Shown: positions 1-9,563 of the stretch, one piece after another
Layout of the letters: the number at the start of each line of letters is the position of its first letter
How positions within the stretch are numbered: position 1 is the first letter of the stretch
Virus record (IMG/VR): IMGVR_UViG_3300021598_001531
Location: 1-27,464 of that record
Source of the DNA: a virus
Length of the DNA: 27,464 bases
Reading direction: 5' to 3' (one strand)
Made by a program: the position numbers and the translations under genes
The notes under the pieces: model-generated
Databases searched by the model: none
What the model saw: only the letters and a program-made list of their open reading frames with translations
What the model was told of the DNA's origin: nothing

Positions 1-1
1 A

Positions 2-43
2 TCAGAAGAAAGAGTAGTTTGGGTTACGTCGTACTATGACTAA
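2..43 (+). CDS. C-terminal end of an upstream gene (partial)
   Basis: The frame starting at base 2 reads SEERVVWVTSYYD and stops at TAA 41-43. It overlaps the start of the giant fibre gene (ATG at 36) by 8 bases, a normal spacing for this phage. A second frame also ends here (TGA at 37-39), but its residues look less like a protein end. Only 13 codons are visible, so no function can be given; in related phages baseplate or fibre genes lie upstream. Confidence 0.45.
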   Translation, partial: SEERVVWVTSYYD

Positions 44-3000
44 GCAGGTACAGCTCAGAAGAGGAACAACAGCTGAACACGCAACATTTACAGGAGCAGT
101 AGGTGAATTAACCATTGATACTAGTAAAGACATCGCCGTTGTTCATGATGGAGTCACTACCGGTGGTCATGAACTTGTAGGTGTTGCTGCTACTGGACAA
201 ACAATTGTTAATAAAGATGGACTTGCAATTGGTTCTAGTATAGCTAGTTCTCCATTGACAGTTATAGGAAACTCATATATTTCTGGAATTGGTACTTTTG
301 GCGACGATGTTAATGTTGGATCTGACCTAACAGTTTCCGGGGATGCAACATTTGCTGGAATAACAACTACATTAGGCGTAACTATTGGGGTAGGAAATAC
401 CGATTTAATAGTAAATGGTACTGCAAGGATAACCAATACTTTGTCAATTGGTACTAGTACTATAACTTTAAATGGAAATACTAATACGATAAGTGCTGAG
501 ACTGCTTCTTTTACTAGATTATCAGTCAGTGGTGAGAATGTAACTGTTGCAACTTTTGGTAAAACAGTTACAAATACAGTTTCTTCGGGATCTACATCAA
601 TTCCAGTAAATAATACAACTTCTTTATTGGTGGGAGATTTAGTTAACGTTACTGGTATACTTACACATGTCCCAATTGTTGGATTAGGAACTACTTCAGT
701 AACTTCTTTTTATGAAACTGGATCAACGACCTCAATTTCAACAACAGTAAGTGCAGGATCCACTGTTATTGGTGTATCCACAGATGTTGGCATTTCAACA
801 TCAAATTTTATTTCTGTAGCTGGAATAATCACCAATGTACCTATTGTTGGATTTACAACTACTTCTTTAGGTAATGTTTATAACTTAGTAAGTATTACTG
901 GGGTAGCTTCAACTGTATCTTCAGCTTCAACATCTTTCCCAGTTAATGCGACAACTAATGTTATTGTTGGTGACTATGTGAGCGTTGCTAATAGTACTAC
1001 TGGTGCTATTTTAGTTAATAGACAACAAATATTAGGATTAGGATCTACTGATGGAACTCCATATTATCTAACAATCAATACTACATCTATTTCAACAACT
1101 GTAAGTATTGGATCAACTATTATTTCAATTGGAAGTACATCTGGAATTACCACAAGTTCATTTATTACCGTATCTGGAATTATCACCAATGCTCAAGTTG
1201 TTGGTGTAATTACAACAGGACTCACAACTTCTTATCAAACTTCCGGTTCAACTACCGTAGCTTCTACTGTAGCTACTGGATCAACGGTAATTTCTGTTGC
1301 TTCAACTTCTGGAATAGTTGTTGGAAGCGCTATTGACATTACTGGTATATTTGATAAGGTAAGAGTTACTGGTATAGGCCTCACTACAATAACAATTGGC
1401 GCAGGAAATACTTACAATAGTACTATATCATCTGGATTGGCTCTAACTTCATTTCTAGTTTCTGAGACTCTAAACTATGCTGCTCTGATTGGATCTGGAA
1501 GTACTTCAAATCAAGTTTTACCATCAGGAACATCTGTAAATGTAAATTCATTCATTACTCCATCAATACCTGTAGTAATCATTGGGTCTTCTGTTGGAAC
1601 TAATTTGGGTATAGGTTTTACTGTAACTTATGAAAGACTAACTACTCCTACTGGACCTGCTATTCTAATTGGATCTGGAAACACTTCAAATCAGTCCATT
1701 CCAGTTGGAACAGCTGTATCATACACATTTTTAAATAATGTAAGGTCAACTATTATTATTGGAACTGGAAATACTTCAACTTCTGTTATTTCTGCGGGAT
1801 CTTCTCTTAATATTATAAGACAAGAATCGGTGCAGAGTGATTTAAATATTAATAATTTGAAAGCGGTTGGTATTACAACTATTGAACAATTAGTTCTTTC
1901 TGGTCTAACTTTCCCAACTATTGATGGAGCAAAAGGACAAGTTCTTGCTACCGATGGTGCTGGTAATATTGGATTTACCACTGGTGGTGGAGGAGGAGGA
2001 TCTAACGTAATTCTTAGAGTATCTTCTAAGACAGGTAGTGACAGTAATGATGGCAAGATTCTTCCTCTTGCAACTATCAGAAAAGCAACTCAACTTGCAT
2101 CTATGGTTGGAGAACCGGTAACTATTCTCGTAGAAACTGGTGAATATGTAGAAGATAACCCAATTATTGTCTATGATGAGGTTTCTATTATTGGAGATTC
2201 TCTAAGAAATATCGTAGTAAGACCTCAAAATGCTGGTAAGGATTTATTTAAGGTCAGAAATGGTTGTTACCTCACAGGAATGACTTTTAATGATTATATC
2301 AATCCTACTACTAAAGTTCCTCAGCACACTTATAATTACTCCATAGCTTTTGACGATCCTTATGATTCATCAATATCTAGAACTGGTTATGCTGCTACAG
2401 CTATTGTAGATATCACAAATGCTGTCTATACGCCATCAACCGGCATTTTAACTGTTACAACAGCTACACCACACCAATTATATTCTCCAAACAGTGTAAG
2501 ACTTTCTGGACTTGCATTTACTTGTGGATATGATGAGGTTGGAGTTAGTACATTTAGATATACTAATACAACTGGTGTTTCAACTTGCACTACAGTAAAT
2601 GTACATGGACTATCTACTGGTAGCAAAGTATTTTTAGCAGGTCTTGCATTTACTTGTTCTGCAGAACATGCTGGAGTAACCACCACAATTTTCCCAGATG
2701 GGACCAGTCAATATGGAAGGATATTTACGGTAACTAGTGTTGGTAGCACCAATACATTTACATTTAATGCCGGAATTTCGACAATTGGACATAATTATGT
2801 AAGTGGAGGTACTGTACAAAAAGCACTAATTTACCCTGAAGCAAATTCCGATGGAAGAATTGATTTTGGTGTTATCAGTGTAGGTTCTTCAACTACATTT
2901 ACCATTAGAGCTGGAGTTACTACTGTACCACACTATTATACTCAAGATGGTACGGCTAGAATTTCCAAACCAATTATTAATAAATCTCCATACATACAAA

Positions 3001-6000
3001 ACTGTTCTATTCTTTCTTTCCTTGGTGGTAATGGTATTCTTGTAGATGGTAATAAGATTGCTAGTCAAAACGAAGCAATCGTTCCCGAACTTGGAGAAAG
3101 ACCTACTGCAGGAGAAGGACCGGAATTTGGTAAGTCAATGGTTGCTGCAACCTTTACCATGGTATCTTTTGGTGGTATTGGTTGGAGAACAATTAACGAT
3201 GGATATGCACAGGTTGTTTCTTGTTTCCAAATTTTCTGCCGTTATGCATCCTTAACTCAGTCGGGTGGTTACCTATCAATCACTAACTCCGCTACAAACT
3301 TTGGAGATTTTTCTCTTAGATCCACAGGTTTCAGTCCAAATGCTTTTGCATTTGATAAGGGACGTATTGCCGCAACTGGCACTAGAGACGGACTTCAAAC
3401 ACTCAAGGTCATTGGACTTGGTAGAACCGACCAAGATCTTTATGTTTTACAATTCTTAGATAATAATCTTGCCAATAGAACTGGTGATTTCAAACCAGTT
3501 GTAACAAGTCAAGAATTTAACGGTGGTCAAATTAGCACCACAACAAACATTTTCAACATTTCAGGTCACCCATTCAGTAACTTAGATCCAGTTGTATATC
3601 TTGGAAATGAAAACGACGCAAATCCACAGTTTATTAGTGGAATGGTTCCAGGAAACCAATATTATGTTTCATATATTGATGCATCTAATTTCTACCTCTA
3701 CCAAGATGAAGGTTTAGAAACCATTGTAACTATTGGATCTACATTTGTAGGCATTAATACATTATCTAAAAATAATCAAGAATTTTTTGTAGAAGAAATC
3801 TTTGATACTCATGGTTCATACCAAACAGTCAGTCTTGCATCAACTTCAAGTACACTTAAGTTTGTATCTGGAAGACAAATTACTCAAACCGTAACAGGGG
3901 GTAATGCAGTTGGTTATGCACTGACATTTAATTCAACCTCAAGACAACTTGTTGTTTCTGTAGAGGCTGTTGCTGGAGTTAGGAGATTCTTCTCCACTGC
4001 GGGTGGAAATATTAGTGATCACAATGCATCCCCAGTTTCAATTGGTGTAACTGCTGTTGCTGGAATAACAACATATAAAACGGTAGACTTCAAAGTAGAT
4101 TCTACTAATACAGGAACCGTTATTGCTGGTATTAGCACACTTCCAGAAAATTACTACTTACATTTCCATAGACCATCTATTATTAACTCTTCTGGTCATA
4201 CATGGGAATATTCTGGATCTGGAACTGATTACAATGCACTTCCTCAAAATGGTGGTAAAGGTGATGCTGCAACTGAACAGGTTTCAGAACTTGGTGGTAG
4301 AGTATATGCTTCTGGTACTAATGAACTTGGTGACTTTAAGATCGGTGATCAGATTACTGCATTTAACAGAACTGGTAACATTATCTTCAACAACAAAGTT
4401 ACAATCGGTCAGTTAGATAGTATTCGTCTTTCACTCTCTGGTGGTGTAGCCGTTGAGGAATTCTCTACAGACGTAAATCTTGGAGAAGGTGAGATTGGTG
4501 GACCACAGAATAAGAGAGTTTCTACTCAACTTGCTGTAAGATCTTTCCTTGGAAATAGACTTGGGACATTCATTGATAAGACGGTATCTGCAAATGCAGT
4601 TCCGAATGCAGTTGTTCAGTTAAATGCTAATGGCCAAATTAACCCAGATCTAATTCCTCCAAAAGTTGTTAATTATAACATTACCAACGTTGGTGGCGGC
4701 AGAACTATGTTATCCAACCAAATTCCATCAATTAATATTCTTCAGGGGGACACTGTTGTTGAGCCGGATGATTCTTATGTACTCGTTAATGATGTTTTAA
4801 GTCAATATCTGGTCTTAGATACTGATGGAAGAGATTATAACTTCAATAATGGTAATGTAGTTACTTCCGCACTTGCTGAAGCAGTTACTGGCGTTGTTAC
4901 GGCACCTCCTAGAGGACTTGCAATTGGTGTTGGTACAACTGGGTACGTAGATTATAATTACGTTGGTTATGGAACCACAGGCCTTGTTAAGGGCGTGATG
5001 TTGGGTGGTATAATTAATGCTGCTGGATCTGGATATAATGTCGCTGGAGTTTATACTGGAGTACAATTACTCACACAGACAGGTGTAGGTACTCAAGCCA
5101 CTGCTAATATTACGGTTAGTGCTGGTGGTAGTGTAACGAGTGTAGATATTCATGGTGGTGGTAGGTACTACGCAAGTGGAAACATTGTTTCTGCTGCGGC
5201 TACTGCTTTGGGTGGAAGAACTGGTGGATCTGACTTCCAGTTCACTATTAATGACGTTGAAACTAGACTTTACATTGGTCTTACAAATAATCAAAAGTTT
5301 GCTGGTTCTTCAGCTCTGGCCGATTATATTGCAGATAATGATGCAGCTGGTATTTCTACAGTATTAACTACAAGATATGAAGTAACCTTTACACCTACAG
5401 ATATTTCGGTTGGAGGTAATATTGACTTCATAAATGATAGAATTGTGGTTGGAGCCGGTAACAGTTTTGTTAATGGAGATCCAATCATTTATGACGCAAA
5501 TGGTGGTAACATTATTACTGTTGGTGGTCTTGGTATTATTAACTTGTCTACTTACTATGTTAAGGTAGTTGGAGCGGGTACTTCAGTTGAATTACACAGA
5601 ACATATCAGTTAAATGATCCATTAGATCTAACTGGTAGTGGAACAGGTACACACAAACTTGCAAGAGCTGTAGTAAACGTAGAAGAGGATGCTCTCGTAA
5701 TAGTTGGTCACGGATATTCAACTGGTACTCCAGTTAGAGTGACTGGATCAACACCAGTTGGAATTGATACTCATGCATTCTACTATGTTGGTTCAATAAC
5801 AACTAACTCATTTACATTCCACGAAACGCAATCTGATGCATTGTCTTCCGTAAATGGAGTAAGTTTCAATACAATTGCAATTGGATCAACTTCTACTGGT
5901 ACAATAACTCTAACAAAACAAAACGTAAGATATGCTTCTGTTGTTAATACTTCATCCACAAATCCCAATAACTGGGCTTTACTTGCTAGAGACAGTATTG

Positions 6001-6974
6001 ACGCTTCTAACATTGTATCTGGAGTAATTTCACCTACAAGACTAGGAACTGGATCTGCAAACTCAGACACTGTTCTTACCGGTACTTCGGAATATAAGAA
6101 GAATGTCTTCTCAGTGGGCATTGGTACGACTCAACCATTAGGTGTAAGTTCTTATACAAGTGCAGATTTAGCTGCAGGTGGAGTTGGAGTTAACACATAT
6201 TATGGTTCATTAAATTTTACAGTCACTAGAGCTGCTGGATCTGCAGATCTTTATTCAACTCTTGGTGTTGCAAGATTTAAGACCAGTACCTTCTCTGTAG
6301 ATACTGATGGTAATGTTCAGATTAAAAATTCACTAACTGGTGATGTTGATGCTGCTACTCTAGGTGGTCAAACCGGTGCTTATTATCTAAACTCACTAAA
6401 TCATACTGGCGCTGTTCCTATTACCAGGGGTGGTACTGGTCAAAATGGTGTTCCTGCTGCAGGTGCAATTCTGCAGGGTAATGGAACTGCTTATAACTTA
6501 ACTACTGCTCCAATATTTACAGGTATCACAACCTTCAGTGGCGGCACTGCATCATCTTCAACAACAACTGGACAGGTTGTAATTACTGGTGGTCTTGGAG
6601 TTAGTGGAAATATTAACCTAGGAGGAACCTTAAATGCGGTTTCCAAGTCATTCTTAATTGATCACCCAACAAAACCAGGATACAAACTCCAATATGGTTC
6701 TCTTGAGGGTCCAGAAAATGGAGTATATGTAAGAGGTAAACTTGTTGGTTCGGATACAATTCAACTTCCAGATTACTGGACTGGATTAGTTGATGAAGAA
6801 ACAATTACCGTAACATTAACTCCAATTGGACAAACTCCAGTTCTACATAGTGCAGTAAGTACAAGTATTTCTGAAGTAAAGGTAGCTAGTGCAGGTGATA
6901 TTAACTGTTACTATGTTGTTTACGCAGAAAGAAAGGATACTGAAAAACTTGTTGTAGAATTTGAGGGGGTTTGA
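36..6974 (+). CDS. Giant tail-fibre-like structural protein (2312 aa)
   Basis: Predicted virion protein of the tail or fibre apparatus. Residues about 4-50 (VQLRRGTTAEH... GELTID... VVHDG) match the N-terminal domain of major-tropism-determinant type fibre proteins, which usually attaches a fibre to the tail. Residues about 175-470 are five degenerate beta repeats of about 55-60 aa, followed by three shorter G-S/T-G-N/S-T-S repeats to about 600. From about 655 a segment with GSDSNDG, TIRKAT and VSIIGDS looks like a right-handed parallel beta-helix of pectate-lyase type. The middle holds more beta-rich sequence, including a GxGY-type motif shared with gp14. Residues about 2204-2312 (SKSFLIDHP... 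SLEGPE... VYAERKD) form a C-terminal domain common in marine phage fibres. The ATG at 36 is supported by the complete N-terminal domain. The sequence is rich in Thr, Ser, Gly and Val with few Cys, as expected for an extracellular trimeric fibre. Its exact position in the particle is inferred. Confidence 0.85.
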   Translation: MTKQVQLRRGTTAEHATFTGAVGELTIDTSKDIAVVHDGVTTGGHELVGVAATGQTIVNKDGLAIGSSIASSPLTVIGNSYISGIGTFGDDVNVGSDLTVSGDATFAGITTTLGVTIGVGNTDLIVNGTARITNTLSIGTSTITLNGNTNTISAETASFTRLSVSGENVTVATFGKTVTNTVSSGSTSIPVNNTTSLLVGDLVNVTGILTHVPIVGLGTTSVTSFYETGSTTSISTTVSAGSTVIGVSTDVGISTSNFISVAGIITNVPIVGFTTTSLGNVYNLVSITGVASTVSSASTSFPVNATTNVIVGDYVSVANSTTGAILVNRQQILGLGSTDGTPYYLTINTTSISTTVSIGSTIISIGSTSGITTSSFITVSGIITNAQVVGVITTGLTTSYQTSGSTTVASTVATGSTVISVASTSGIVVGSAIDITGIFDKVRVTGIGLTTITIGAGNTYNSTISSGLALTSFLVSETLNYAALIGSGSTSNQVLPSGTSVNVNSFITPSIPVVIIGSSVGTNLGIGFTVTYERLTTPTGPAILIGSGNTSNQSIPVGTAVSYTFLNNVRSTIIIGTGNTSTSVISAGSSLNIIRQESVQSDLNINNLKAVGITTIEQLVLSGLTFPTIDGAKGQVLATDGAGNIGFTTGGGGGGSNVILRVSSKTGSDSNDGKILPLATIRKATQLASMVGEPVTILVETGEYVEDNPIIVYDEVSIIGDSLRNIVVRPQNAGKDLFKVRNGCYLTGMTFNDYINPTTKVPQHTYNYSIAFDDPYDSSISRTGYAATAIVDITNAVYTPSTGILTVTTATPHQLYSPNSVRLSGLAFTCGYDEVGVSTFRYTNTTGVSTCTTVNVHGLSTGSKVFLAGLAFTCSAEHAGVTTTIFPDGTSQYGRIFTVTSVGSTNTFTFNAGISTIGHNYVSGGTVQKALIYPEANSDGRIDFGVISVGSSTTFTIRAGVTTVPHYYTQDGTARISKPIINKSPYIQNCSILSFLGGNGILVDGNKIASQNEAIVPELGERPTAGEGPEFGKSMVAATFTMVSFGGIGWRTINDGYAQVVSCFQIFCRYASLTQSGGYLSITNSATNFGDFSLRSTGFSPNAFAFDKGRIAATGTRDGLQTLKVIGLGRTDQDLYVLQFLDNNLANRTGDFKPVVTSQEFNGGQISTTTNIFNISGHPFSNLDPVVYLGNENDANPQFISGMVPGNQYYVSYIDASNFYLYQDEGLETIVTIGSTFVGINTLSKNNQEFFVEEIFDTHGSYQTVSLASTSSTLKFVSGRQITQTVTGGNAVGYALTFNSTSRQLVVSVEAVAGVRRFFSTAGGNISDHNASPVSIGVTAVAGITTYKTVDFKVDSTNTGTVIAGISTLPENYYLHFHRPSIINSSGHTWEYSGSGTDYNALPQNGGKGDAATEQVSELGGRVYASGTNELGDFKIGDQITAFNRTGNIIFNNKVTIGQLDSIRLSLSGGVAVEEFSTDVNLGEGEIGGPQNKRVSTQLAVRSFLGNRLGTFIDKTVSANAVPNAVVQLNANGQINPDLIPPKVVNYNITNVGGGRTMLSNQIPSINILQGDTVVEPDDSYVLVNDVLSQYLVLDTDGRDYNFNNGNVVTSALAEAVTGVVTAPPRGLAIGVGTTGYVDYNYVGYGTTGLVKGVMLGGIINAAGSGYNVAGVYTGVQLLTQTGVGTQATANITVSAGGSVTSVDIHGGGRYYASGNIVSAAATALGGRTGGSDFQFTINDVETRLYIGLTNNQKFAGSSALADYIADNDAAGISTVLTTRYEVTFTPTDISVGGNIDFINDRIVVGAGNSFVNGDPIIYDANGGNIITVGGLGIINLSTYYVKVVGAGTSVELHRTYQLNDPLDLTGSGTGTHKLARAVVNVEEDALVIVGHGYSTGTPVRVTGSTPVGIDTHAFYYVGSITTNSFTFHETQSDALSSVNGVSFNTIAIGSTSTGTITLTKQNVRYASVVNTSSTNPNNWALLARDSIDASNIVSGVISPTRLGTGSANSDTVLTGTSEYKKNVFSVGIGTTQPLGVSSYTSADLAAGGVGVNTYYGSLNFTVTRAAGSADLYSTLGVARFKTSTFSVDTDGNVQIKNSLTGDVDAATLGGQTGAYYLNSLNHTGAVPITRGGTGQNGVPAAGAILQGNGTAYNLTTAPIFTGITTFSGGTASSSTTTGQVVITGGLGVSGNINLGGTLNAVSKSFLIDHPTKPGYKLQYGSLEGPENGVYVRGKLVGSDTIQLPDYWTGLVDEETITVTLTPIGQTPVLHSAVSTSISEVKVASAGDINCYYVVYAERKDTEKLVVEFEGV
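561..1430 (+). repeat. Five degenerate repeats inside the giant fibre gene
   Basis: The protein here repeats a unit of about 55-60 residues of the form TVSxGSTxIxV, then xxGIxxxxxIxVxGI, then xxVxVxGI. Units begin near bases 567, 723, 891, 1071 and 1251. Units 2 and 4 resemble each other most (both contain SISTTVS and a GIITN segment), which suggests the array grew by duplication of a larger block. The same type of unit appears once as an insert in gp15. Divergence between units is high at DNA level. Confidence 0.7.
1486..1830 (+). repeat. Three short Gly-Thr-Ser repeats in the giant fibre gene
   Basis: Three copies of a short block (IGSGSTSNQ, IGSGNTSNQ, IGTGNTSTS, each followed by a PxGT/AGS segment) begin near 1488, 1668 and 1758. 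They follow directly on the larger repeats and precede the short linker before the beta-helix segment. They are seen directly in the translation; their role is unknown and probably structural. Confidence 0.6.
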
Positions 6975-6977
6975 TAG

Positions 6978-8423
6978 ATGACAATATCGGTAGGAAGTTC
7001 TTCTTTTATTTCTGATGGATTAATTTTATATTTTAATCCATCAAACCCCAAAAATTACCTATTGAATGAAATTGAGGTTTTATTAATTGGTGGTGGGGGA
7101 GGTGGATCGGAAAATCAATATGATGATGGATCCGGAGGTGGTGGAGGGGGATTTTTACAGAGGGTTACGAATGTCTCTTCATCTACAGCTTATACTATTA
7201 CTGTGGGTAATGGAGGTGGAACTGGTGGAAGTGGATCTGTCGGTGGAAATACCAGTGCTTTTGGGTTAATTGCTTATGGCGGCGGCGGTGGGTCTAGTCA
7301 TAGGAGTAGTGGTGGAACTGTTGATGGAGCTAGTGGCGGTGGATCAGGTGGACAATACTCTTCAGATATTCCAGTAGTAGGTAGAGCAATATATGGCGAT
7401 CAAGGAAATGATGGTGGTGCAAGTATAACTTATGGTGGAGGAGGTGGAGGAGGTGCGGGCTCTGCAGGACAAGGTTCAATAACTTATGGTCATGGCGGTT
7501 ATGGAGGCAAAGGTAGAGCTTCTTCAATATCTGGAACTTTAAGATATTATTCTGGAGGCGGAGGCGGTTTTGGTTATGCTAATTTGGGTAGAGGTGGAAT
7601 CGGTGGAGGTGGTTCTACGGGAGTTTCTCCACAAGCGAATAGTGGTGGTGGAGGAGGTGGAGGAAAAACCACCGGAAACAGAGCTACTGGTGGTGCTCAG
7701 GGAGTTGTGATAATTAGATACCCTGGTCCACAAAAAGCAACAGGTGGTAATACTATTACTTATATTGGTGGATATACTATTCATACATTTACTTCAACTG
7801 GAACGTTTACCACTCTTGGCACACCATCTAATGGTTCTACTGTTTATGGATTGTATGATCTGAGTAATAATTTAAATTCTGCAAATACCTTAGGAGCGTC
7901 TTATGCTCCTACTTACAATATTAGTGCATCGGGAACTTTACTTTTTGATGGATCTGATGATATTATTCAGTTTGATAGATCCCCCATTTTAAGTAATTTG
8001 AAAGCTTCTTTGGGAGGTGAAGGTTATACTGTTTTAATCTGGGCAAGATCTACGAGTACCACTGGCCAGTGGAGAAAATTAATAGGAAATGATGATGGCG
8101 AGAATTATATTGATCTATACCAAAATCCTAGTGGATATTATCATCAGGAGTGTGGATCAACGTTATATGTTGATGGTACACAAGTATCTCAGGGATCTTA
8201 TTATATGCCAAACGCCGGTTATCATTTTTGGGGAGCCACAAATTATAACTCCGGCACACTAAATAATCCCAGTAGAGGATTTGGAATATTTAATGAACCA
8301 GATAGAGTTAGATCATATCAACTTGCAGGAAATTTGGGAGAAGTTTTTATATTCAATAGAGTATTAACTACAAACGAGATTAATTTAATTTTTAATTCCA
8401 CAAAAAGTAGGTATGGACTATAA
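6978..8423 (+). CDS. Cassette 1 A protein: LamG-type lectin domain split by a glycine-rich module
   Basis: Predicted tail-fibre adhesin of 481 aa. Residues 13-28 (DGLILYFNPSNPKNY) are the first strand of a LamG/concanavalin-like domain. That domain is interrupted at residue about 30 by a glycine-rich module (about 33-246, starting IEVLLIGGGGGG and ending VVIIRYPG). It resumes after a linker (about 247-275, GYTIHTFTS) and continues through LLFDGSDDIIQF to the usual LamG-type end GEVFIFNRVLTTNEI. Glycine-rich modules of this kind form receptor-binding sandwiches in some T-even adhesins; the role here is inferred. The start ATG has a strong GAGGGGG ribosome site lying in the end of the fibre gene. 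No promoter is seen, so it is probably co-transcribed with that gene. The TAA overlaps the next ATG (TAATG). Confidence 0.8.
   Translation: MTISVGSSSFISDGLILYFNPSNPKNYLLNEIEVLLIGGGGGGSENQYDDGSGGGGGGFLQRVTNVSSSTAYTITVGNGGGTGGSGSVGGNTSAFGLIAYGGGGGSSHRSSGGTVDGASGGGSGGQYSSDIPVVGRAIYGDQGNDGGASITYGGGGGGGAGSAGQGSITYGHGGYGGKGRASSISGTLRYYSGGGGGFGYANLGRGGIGGGGSTGVSPQANSGGGGGGGKTTGNRATGGAQGVVIIRYPGPQKATGGNTITYIGGYTIHTFTSTGTFTTLGTPSNGSTVYGLYDLSNNLNSANTLGASYAPTYNISASGTLLFDGSDDIIQFDRSPILSNLKASLGGEGYTVLIWARSTSTTGQWRKLIGNDDGENYIDLYQNPSGYYHQECGSTLYVDGTQVSQGSYYMPNAGYHFWGATNYNSGTLNNPSRGFGIFNEPDRVRSYQLAGNLGEVFIFNRVLTTNEINLIFNSTKSRYGL
7716..7796 (+). repeat. 81-bp exact repeat, copy 1 (linker between modules)
   Basis: This stretch is identical to 10296-10376 and encodes the linker between the glycine-rich module and the rest of the lectin domain (RYPGPQKATGG to HTFTS). 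The flanking DNA differs. Cassette 3 has a related but diverged version near 12812. Confidence 0.9.
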
Positions 8424-8504
8424 TGGCTAACTCAGATAAAAATATTCTAATAACTCCCAATAAAAATGCCTCTGGTATTCCAGAAATTGCTCTGACTGGT
8501 TTTG
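8414..8504 (+). repeat. 91-bp exact repeat, copy 1 (end of A1, start of B1)
   Basis: This stretch is identical to 10994-11084. It begins in the last codons of the A gene, spans the TAATG overlap and covers the first 27 codons of B. In both copies the identity ends at the same base, and each B gene loses its frame at that point. The distance from the 81-bp repeat is the same in both copies (offset 2580). Confidence 0.92.
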
Positions 8505-9528
8505 TGGTTTTGGCAATTCTACAATTTCAGCAAATATTCCAGATTCTAACATTGGTACTTTAAATTTTTCTACAAGTACAAAAAATATTTTTTCAATTGA
8601 TAGTGATCAAAATTCAAATATCCAACTATCTATAGGAAGCACTACATCTGGTAGTTTTTTAGAGCTCAAAAATTTTGGAAATTTAAGTATAAACACTCCA
8701 AAAACTACAATATATGGAAAGGGGTTGAAATTATCAAAAGTAAAACCAACAACATCTCCTTCCGTTAACGGAAAAATTGCTTACGATTCCGTACAAAAAA
8801 CTTTGGTAGTTAGCAATTCAACTACATGGACTTCTTATAGTTCTCCAACTTATGTACAAGATGGACTTATAGTTTACTACGATGCTTCCAGACCAGACTC
8901 ATATCCAGGAAGTGGTAGCGTAGTTTACGATATTAGTGGAAGTTCTATTGGATCTGGTGAAATGCATGGAACAATGGGAAATGTTGGGTTTAGTACTGAA
9001 AGAGGTGGAGCCTTAACATTTAATGGATCCAATTCTTATATTGATGTCAATAATAGTAGTGATTTATTGCGAGATTTTTCTGGATATACTGTAGAGTGGT
9101 ATACCAAGATAACTACAGCTACTGCATGTGAAATTTTTGGTAATTATGGTCCTTCGTTTACAACTAATTACTTGTGGATTGCAGCAAGATATGGACATTA
9201 TTTAAATGGAGCAAATCCTTATTTTGTTGCAGGACCTTACACTGAGGCTGCTCCTCTTGAACCGGGATACACTTATCATGGAGCGGTGACTAGAGATCCT
9301 CAAACTAGAAATACGATGTTGTATTTGAATGGATTTTTAAATACAAGTTCTACTGCAGATGCAAGAATAGGAAATGGAATCAATTATAGAATTGGATTGG
9401 ATGTAAACTCAAGTACGGCCGAACCTTTTGGTGGTAGTTTATATTTAATCAGAGTCTATAATAGACCTCTTACCCCTAAAGAAATTCAAATAAATTTTGA
9501 GTCCGCAAGGACCAGAGTTGGATTATAA
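8423..9528 (+). pseudogene. Cassette 1 B gene: fibre protein with LamG-type lectin end, frameshifted
   Basis: The gene starts at ATG 8423, overlapping the stop of A1, with MANSDKNILITPNKN as in B2 and B3. As read, it stops at TAA 8561-8563 after 46 codons. The cause is visible: TGGTTTTG occurs twice in tandem at 8497-8512. Removing one copy restores one open frame to 9528, giving 365 aa that continue as GFGNSTISAN, the same GFGNS as in B3. The restored protein has an N-terminal module of about 135 aa and an uninterrupted LamG-type domain (DGLIVYYDASRPDSYPGSG through GALTFNGSNSYID to LIRVYNRPLTPKEI). It is probably an adhesin subunit. A TTG at 8725 opens the downstream frame but lacks a well-spaced ribosome site. 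The duplication could be real (an off state), or a sequence error. Confidence 0.8.
8497..8512 (+). repeat. 8-bp tandem duplication that breaks B1
   Basis: TGGTTTTG is present twice, head to tail. The first copy is the last 8 bases of the 91-bp repeat; the second leads into GCAATTCT, which fits the intact B frame. Eight bases shift the frame, matching exactly the difference between the B1 start frame and the frame of the long downstream part. Confidence 0.92.
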
Positions 9529-9531
9529 ATA
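9524..9531 (+). promoter_or_regulatory. T4-type late promoter for A2-B2
   Basis: An exact TATAAATA, the known T4 late promoter -10 element, lies across the stop codon of B1 and 32 bases before the ATG of A2. The same placement is seen before A3 and gp20. Transcription would begin a few bases downstream and give cassette 2 its own late transcript. Confidence 0.75.
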
Positions 9532-9563
9532 TCTTTTATGAAGACTAATAATAGGAAAAAATA

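Noticed and set aside
1691-2056. Antisense and alternate-frame open frames inside the fibre, A and gp17 genes
   Set aside because: They follow from the repetitive Gly, Ser and Thr codons of the real genes, have odd compositions (poly-Pro, poly-Leu/His), and lack ribosome sites and conservation signs.
36-6974. Diversity-generating retroelement linked to the Mtd-type fibre
   Set aside because: No reverse transcriptase, template repeat or adenine-variable repeat is visible in the window; the Mtd-type N-terminal domain alone is common in phage fibres.
8504-8513. Programmed -1 ribosomal frameshifting could rejoin B1
   Set aside because: A -1 shift would enter the right frame, but the site G-GTT-TTG is not a good slippery heptamer and I saw no clear stem-loop downstream. 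The exact 8-bp duplication explains the shift more simply.
8725-9528. Independent gene starting at TTG 8725
   Set aside because: No spaced ribosome site, and the frame continues upstream to the B1 start once one duplicated unit is removed. It is the body of B1.
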